From: JBBQUP01 sp038212305
Lineage (GTDB): Bacteria; Bacteroidota; Bacteroidia; Bacteroidales; Marinilabiliaceae
DNA length: 27,286 nucleotides
Assembly: GCA_038212305.1 (NCBI GenBank)
Contig: JBBQUP010000046.1
Location: 1 to 27,286, forward strand
Direction of reading: 5' to 3'
A model generated the notes under the pieces. The model had not been told where the DNA came from and did not search any database. It was given only the letters and a program-made list of their open reading frames with translations. Positions within the stretch are counted from its first letter, which is position 1. Every line of letters begins with the position of its first letter. Positions 23,608-27,286 of the stretch are shown here, one piece after another. Made by a program: the position numbers and the translations under genes.

Positions 23608-23631
23608 AAAAAAGACTAAAAGTCGTTTTTT
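23608..23631 (+). terminator. Terminator after the C1 peptidase
   Basis: A short stem gact/agtc with an AAA loop is flanked by an A run on the left and a T run (23626-23631) on the right. The A/T runs can extend the stem past a single unpaired G. It begins 7 bp after the peptidase stop codon. Confidence 0.55.
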
Positions 23632-23720
23632 GAGATGAATAACAGTAACTTTTTGATGAAACGCTCGTTAAAGAAAACGAAAGATTTCTTCTTTTGAATA
23701 AGGGTTAAGGTTAGGTTGAA

Positions 23721-23750
23721 AAAAAAGGGACAGATATCTGTCCCTTTTTT
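23721..23750. terminator. Perfect 30-bp palindromic terminator-like hairpin
   Basis: Six A, then gggacagatatctgtccc, then six T form an exact inverted repeat of 30 bp centred on gatatc. With its terminal A and T runs it would act as an intrinsic terminator in either direction. It lies 120 bp after the peptidase gene and no intact gene lies between, so on the plus strand it would be a second, stronger stop. Confidence 0.7.
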
Positions 23751-23769
23751 GATTGTTTTAGCTCTTAAA

Positions 23770-23929
23770 TATTGTCGGCAATAAAACTCCGATTGTTTCT
23801 GTCTTTGATAAGAAAAAGTCAAAGATAAGGCCTTCGAAGTTGTTTAAGCCAAAGAGTTTACTATTTGCAAATCGCTGTTTCAAAAACGATAGTATCGCAT
23901 TATTTGGCGTTACTTGCAAATACTAAATA
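23770..23929 (-). mobile_element. MITE-like repeat, copy 3 (diverged)
   Basis: This copy is in the same orientation as copy 1. Conserved blocks include gtctttgataagaa, a ggccttcgaa block, the cttgcaaa end and a left end (ttgtcggcaataaaact) alignable with the copy-1 terminal repeat. Overall similarity is much lower than between copies 1 and 2. Its right edge overlaps the boundary of the next element. Confidence 0.6.
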
Positions 23930-24086
23930 GTGTTACTAAGAAAACACTATATATCTAAAAAACGTCTTCATTGTTACCCCTAGCCCCTAAAGGGGAATCT
24001 GCTATACACCAGCGGGTTGGCAATTCTCCCTTTAGGGAGTCAGAGGGTGTGCGCAGGGGAAATGATGTGTTTTCTTAGAGACACTA
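23928..24086. mobile_element. Small inverted-repeat element (second MITE-like type)
   Basis: The 20-bp ends TAGTGTTACTAAGAAAACAC (23928-23947) and GTGTTTTCTTAGAGACACTA (24067-24086) are inverted repeats with two mismatches. An 8-bp direct repeat ACTAAATA occurs at 23922-23929 and 24083-24090, so a target duplication overlaps the inverted repeats. Inside are two palindromes (cccctaaagggg and tccctttaggga), which together form a larger inverted repeat. There is no coding capacity. Confidence 0.6.
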
Positions 24087-24691
24087 AATAACAAAATAAT
24101 AGTTTCTGAAAAAGGATGGTCAGAGTTTATTGCCTTTGCTTCACTTGGGTATATTATTTTGTTTTGGATGGGTATTTCAGTCTGTAGCTTCAGCATCTGC
24201 ATCTATTCAGGAGTGAAAAAACCATTTTAAGACCCGGAATTGTCATTGAATGATTTCCCCGCGATGCGAAATAGCAGCCTTGTATTGCGTTGAAGTTGAT
24301 TAATGATTGCTTTCATCGTAACTTCGTAGATTTCACTAACTAATTTCGCTTTCGGGAGTTCGATAATGGAATGCAAAACAAAGAAAGCAAGAATTAGACT
24401 TTTATATTTTTAACTCGCGAGGTAGGTTCAATTCAAAATCAACTTTAATTTGGCATTTAAAAAAATTACAGTTGTTTCGTCTCGCGATTACTTTAAATAG
24501 ACAGATTTATAATGTTGCTTATTGTTAGAATGTTACATGTTCTTGATTCTAAAACAATACGATATCGATTTTGATAATTTGTGCTAAATTTAAAATGAGT
24601 TGTTTTAGATTTAGCTTTTTGTGAAACTTTAGTCCGGTTTTCAATACCTATGAAAATCATAATCTAAAAGTCAAATCAAAAAAAATAGAAA
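24087..24691. other. Intergenic region with weak open frames, possible gene remnants
   Basis: On the plus strand a stop-bounded frame ending at 24230 reads like a membrane segment (GWSEFIAFASLGYIILFWMG) but has no start codon. It begins at the edge of the inverted-repeat element, as a truncated gene end would. On the minus strand a frame of about 56 codons ending near 24230 contains SEIYEVTMKAIINQLQRNTR with no good start. Base composition at 24230-24360 is less AT-rich than its surroundings. The last 150 bp before the amylase gene are AT-rich and should hold its promoter, but I see no exact TAnnTTTG box. Confidence 0.3.
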
Positions 24692-26740
24692 ATGGAAAAA
24701 TTTAGAAGGTTTATGGTCTTTAAAACATTTATTCTTTTTACTGTTTTGTCGACTATAAGTTTTGTTGCTAAAGCACAGAATGATGCTATGATACAAGCTT
24801 TTTACTGGGATGTTCCAGTAGATGCTGTAGCTAAAAATGGAACTTGGTGGGACAACCTTAAGAGTAAATCCACCGAATTAAAAAATGCCGGCATTACTGG
24901 CATTTGGATTCCATCACCTTGCAAAGGGAATTGGGGTATTACAGATAATGGTTATGGTATTTATGATCATTACGATTTGGGCAGTTACAATCAAAAGGGT
25001 TCTTTAGAAACTCGTTTTGGTAGTCGTGCCGAATTGAATAGCATGATTATAACAATGCATGATGTTACAGGTGGTAAACCGAAGATTAATGTATATGCTG
25101 ACATTGTTTTAAATCATATTTATTCATCGGACGAAAATGATGAGATTAATCCAACTGTGAAGCAATATGTTTTCGATGAGGCAATTCGAAGTGGAAATCA
25201 GCATGTTCCATATCCTACCAATGAAATAAAATGGGTAATTAAAAGTGCAGCAGCAGGTAGTTATTATATTAAGTTTAAAGGGTATTCTCAAAACTATAGC
25301 AACTCATATCAAACACGAGCTTATGATATTCAGATAGATTATAATAATTCTGGTTTTAATACAATTTATTCGTGGGAAGCAGAACCTAATAATGGAAATG
25401 GACAAACTAATAATTTCCCTGCTTCGGGACAAACTGTTCGTGCTTTTATAAATTATCAAGGAGATTTGGACGAATTTAAAGTGGTTGCTCCTGGAGCAAA
25501 AGACATTGTAATTAAGTTAACCTCACGCGATCAGGTTGGCACGAATTGGAATTGGTCAGATCAAAACAAAGGCTATTATCCATCAGAAATTTGGTTGAAT
25601 GGAGTTAATGTTGCTGCAACTAAGCTAGAGGCTCATACCAATACTAAACTGGTTTATGTGAATCATACCGGAACTGGGGAGAAGAACATAACATGGGATT
25701 ATGCCGATTTTCATCCCGTAGATGCTAATGATTGGTTAGGCAATTGGGGAAGTAGCGATGAGTTGATTCCGAATACAAAAGGATTTGGCAACGATTTAAA
25801 TACTTATTCGGCTACAGTGCAAACTCGCATGAACGATTGGGGAAATTGGCTGTCGAGTCAAGTTCAGTTCGATGGATTCAGATTGGATTTTGTTCGTGGT
25901 TTTCAGGAATCATATGTTGCTTCATGGATTAAAAGTCTTCCGCTATTAAATGGTAGTCAGCGATTTATTGTTAGTGAATATTGGGGAGCTGATTATCGTA
26001 TTAAAAACTGGGTTAACAATGTGGCTGCTTTGGGTGCTATTACTTCGGGGTTTGATTTTCCATTAAAATCATCTTTAAAAGATATGTGTAATGGTGATGC
26101 AAGTTATGACATGCGATGGCTGAATAATGCCGGATTGGTTCGTAATAGTGCTGGAAATAGTTTGCCAGATGAATATGTTGTTACTTTTCTTGATAATCAT
26201 GATACTGGTAAAGAACATGATAAATGGGTTTCCACAGATTGGCAGTTGGGTTATGCTTATATGCTTACTCACGAAGGAAAACCATGCATTTTCTACCCTC
26301 ACTTTTTTGGTGTTACATTAGTTGATAATAATAATTCATCTTTAAAAGCGACGATTCCTGCATCGTTAAAAACCGATTTAACCAAGTTAATTTATGTTCG
26401 AAAAACCTATTTAGGAGGATCACTATCTGTGCTTAGTCAAACGGGTAATCCTTATCCTGCTGGCGATGCCTACAATGTTTATGTTGCTCGTCGTCAAGGA
26501 AATGGAACTAAAAACGGAGCCATCGTAGTTATTAATAATAGCAATGCAACTAAGGGTTTATGGGTTAATGCCACACCAACTGGATGGGATAACTGGACAA
26601 ATAAAGTATTGGTAAATGCATTTGATAATACCACAACAACATCGGTTTATCCTGATGGACGTGTATGGGTGGAAGCTCCAGCGCGTGGTTATGCTGTATA
26701 TGTTTTATCGACTGATTATATTGGATACGATGCGTTATGA
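24692..26740 (+). CDS. Secreted GH13 alpha-amylase with beta-rich insertion
   Basis: This glycoside hydrolase family 13 enzyme cleaves alpha-1,4-glucan bonds. The signal peptide ends near FVAKAQ (residue 29). The catalytic barrel shows AFYWDVP at its start, region I VYADIVLNHI (about 133-142), region II DGFRLDFVRGF with the nucleophile Asp 399, region III IVSEYWGADY with the acid/base Glu 429, and region IV FLDNHDTG with Asp 504. The C-terminal all-beta domain ends at 682. Between regions I and II lie about 250 residues, far more than an ordinary domain B. Residues about 178-310 (SYYIKFKGYS, SYQTRAYDIQIDY, EFKVVAPGAKDIVIKL) look like an inserted beta-sandwich, possibly carbohydrate-binding. 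The gene stands alone, with no SusC/SusD pair in the window. Confidence 0.93.
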   Translation: MEKFRRFMVFKTFILFTVLSTISFVAKAQNDAMIQAFYWDVPVDAVAKNGTWWDNLKSKSTELKNAGITGIWIPSPCKGNWGITDNGYGIYDHYDLGSYNQKGSLETRFGSRAELNSMIITMHDVTGGKPKINVYADIVLNHIYSSDENDEINPTVKQYVFDEAIRSGNQHVPYPTNEIKWVIKSAAAGSYYIKFKGYSQNYSNSYQTRAYDIQIDYNNSGFNTIYSWEAEPNNGNGQTNNFPASGQTVRAFINYQGDLDEFKVVAPGAKDIVIKLTSRDQVGTNWNWSDQNKGYYPSEIWLNGVNVAATKLEAHTNTKLVYVNHTGTGEKNITWDYADFHPVDANDWLGNWGSSDELIPNTKGFGNDLNTYSATVQTRMNDWGNWLSSQVQFDGFRLDFVRGFQESYVASWIKSLPLLNGSQRFIVSEYWGADYRIKNWVNNVAALGAITSGFDFPLKSSLKDMCNGDASYDMRWLNNAGLVRNSAGNSLPDEYVVTFLDNHDTGKEHDKWVSTDWQLGYAYMLTHEGKPCIFYPHFFGVTLVDNNNSSLKATIPASLKTDLTKLIYVRKTYLGGSLSVLSQTGNPYPAGDAYNVYVARRQGNGTKNGAIVVINNSNATKGLWVNATPTGWDNWTNKVLVNAFDNTTTTSVYPDGRVWVEAPARGYAVYVLSTDYIGYDAL

Positions 26741-26778
26741 GATGCTGAACAAAGAAACAATGATGAGATTTAACTGTT

Positions 26779-27286
26779 TCATTCAGAGTTTTTTATTAGT
26801 TTATGTTTTTGTCCTAATTCTATTACTTCCAAATTTTTTATATCTGCCCCATCAATCGTAAATCTAATTGCTGTTCGTATAGTGTGAAATCCATAAATCC
26901 CACATGCTCCAGGATTCATGTGAAGAAGGTTTAGATCTTTGTCGTACATAACTTTTAAAATATGGCTATGTCCAGCGATGTATAAATCGGGCTTGCTGCT
27001 TTTTATAATGGGTTTTTCCTGAGGAGCATATCTTCCTGGGTAGCCTCCAATATGAGTCATATACACCTTAACACTTTCGCAGAAAAATGTTTCTCTCTCT
27101 TTGAGTTTACGTTTCATTTGTGGAGGGTCGATATTGCCATAAACCGCAACCACTGGTTTAAATGCACACATTTTTTCTAAAACATCCCAATCGCCAATGT
27201 CACCTGCATGCCATATTTGATCAACATCAGCAAAAAGTTCGTAAAAACGATCATCGAAATGACCATGTGTGTCAGATAATAAGCCA
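26779..27286 (-). CDS. YfcE/MJ0936-family metallophosphoesterase, 5' end outside the window
   Basis: This is a calcineurin-like phosphodiesterase. The frame runs off the right edge, so the first few residues are missing. Metal-binding motifs seen in order are LLSDTHGHFD (first Asp and His), WHAGDIGDWD (GD), VYGNIDPP (GN-D in place of GNCD), MTHIGGYPGRY (GH-like loop) and the closing AGHSHILK. The expected conserved NPGACGIYGF follows. The C terminus is short (LGQKHKLIKNSE). The final 130 codons start at an internal ATG (27171), but homology extends upstream through the edge. It is convergent with the amylase gene, with 38 bp between stops. Confidence 0.9.
   Translation of the reverse strand, partial: GLLSDTHGHFDDRFYELFADVDQIWHAGDIGDWDVLEKMCAFKPVVAVYGNIDPPQMKRKLKERETFFCESVKVYMTHIGGYPGRYAPQEKPIIKSSKPDLYIAGHSHILKVMYDKDLNLLHMNPGACGIYGFHTIRTAIRFTIDGADIKNLEVIELGQKHKLIKNSE

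Noticed and set aside
1..27286. tRNA, rRNA, CRISPR array, prophage or defence island
   Set aside because: No cloverleaf, rRNA segment, regular spacer array, phage structural gene or recognised defence cluster was seen on either strand.

Overview
The window looks like a chromosomal segment of a member of the Bacteroidota. It is AT-rich. Several genes are preceded by the TAnnTTTG -7 box typical of that phylum. The gene content also fits: a TonB-dependent receptor with an N-terminal carboxypeptidase-regulatory-like domain, a short-form MenE, a KMKS-type arginyl-tRNA synthetase, DUF4395 and DUF4065 proteins. A marine or anaerobic Bacteroidales/Marinilabiliales-like host would fit, but genus cannot be read from the sequence.

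Layout. Positions 1-774 are very AT-rich with no convincing gene. A 52-residue protein (799-957) is followed by a strong terminator. Next come a secreted TonB-C-terminal-domain protein (1647-2267) and argS (2375-4168). On the minus strand lie a broken DUF4065/SocA-like antitoxin (4356-4861), a SET-domain methyltransferase, a DUF4395 membrane protein and a biotin-dependent carboxyltransferase without a biotinyl domain (6489-8186). An LpxL-family acyltransferase (8406-9278, plus) converges on ornithine aminotransferase (9387-10613, minus) across a long hairpin made partly of TATC repeats. A TonB-dependent receptor (10741-13179, minus) follows.

From 13.37 to 14.60 kb is a stretch of decayed toxin-antitoxin loci: a MITE-like repeat fused to an antitoxin remnant, a ParE/RelE toxin with two in-frame stops, and an intact MntA next to a HepT with two frameshifts. 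Then comes a menaquinone cluster: menF, menD, menB, menA, menC, and after an oppositely oriented MazF lacking a normal start codon, menE (14665-21941). The genes give the route from chorismate through isochorismate, SEPHCHC, o-succinylbenzoate, OSB-CoA and DHNA(-CoA) to demethylmenaquinone. MenH, the DHNA-CoA thioesterase and the methyltransferase are not in the window. A small membrane protein, a secreted C1 cysteine peptidase, a 1.1-kb repeat-rich intergenic region, a secreted GH13 alpha-amylase and the 3' part of a YfcE-type metallophosphoesterase complete the window.

I found no wholly new defence or metabolic system. The most distinctive points are these: four separate toxin-antitoxin relics within 16.5 kb, each with its toxin (or its DUF4065 gene) damaged; a family of about 160-bp MITE-like repeats with terminal inverted repeats, two copies of which lie beside those relics; a second small inverted-repeat element sitting on the edge of one copy; a 72-nt G-free leader before menC whose complement could form a G-quadruplex; and a large beta-rich insertion in the amylase.
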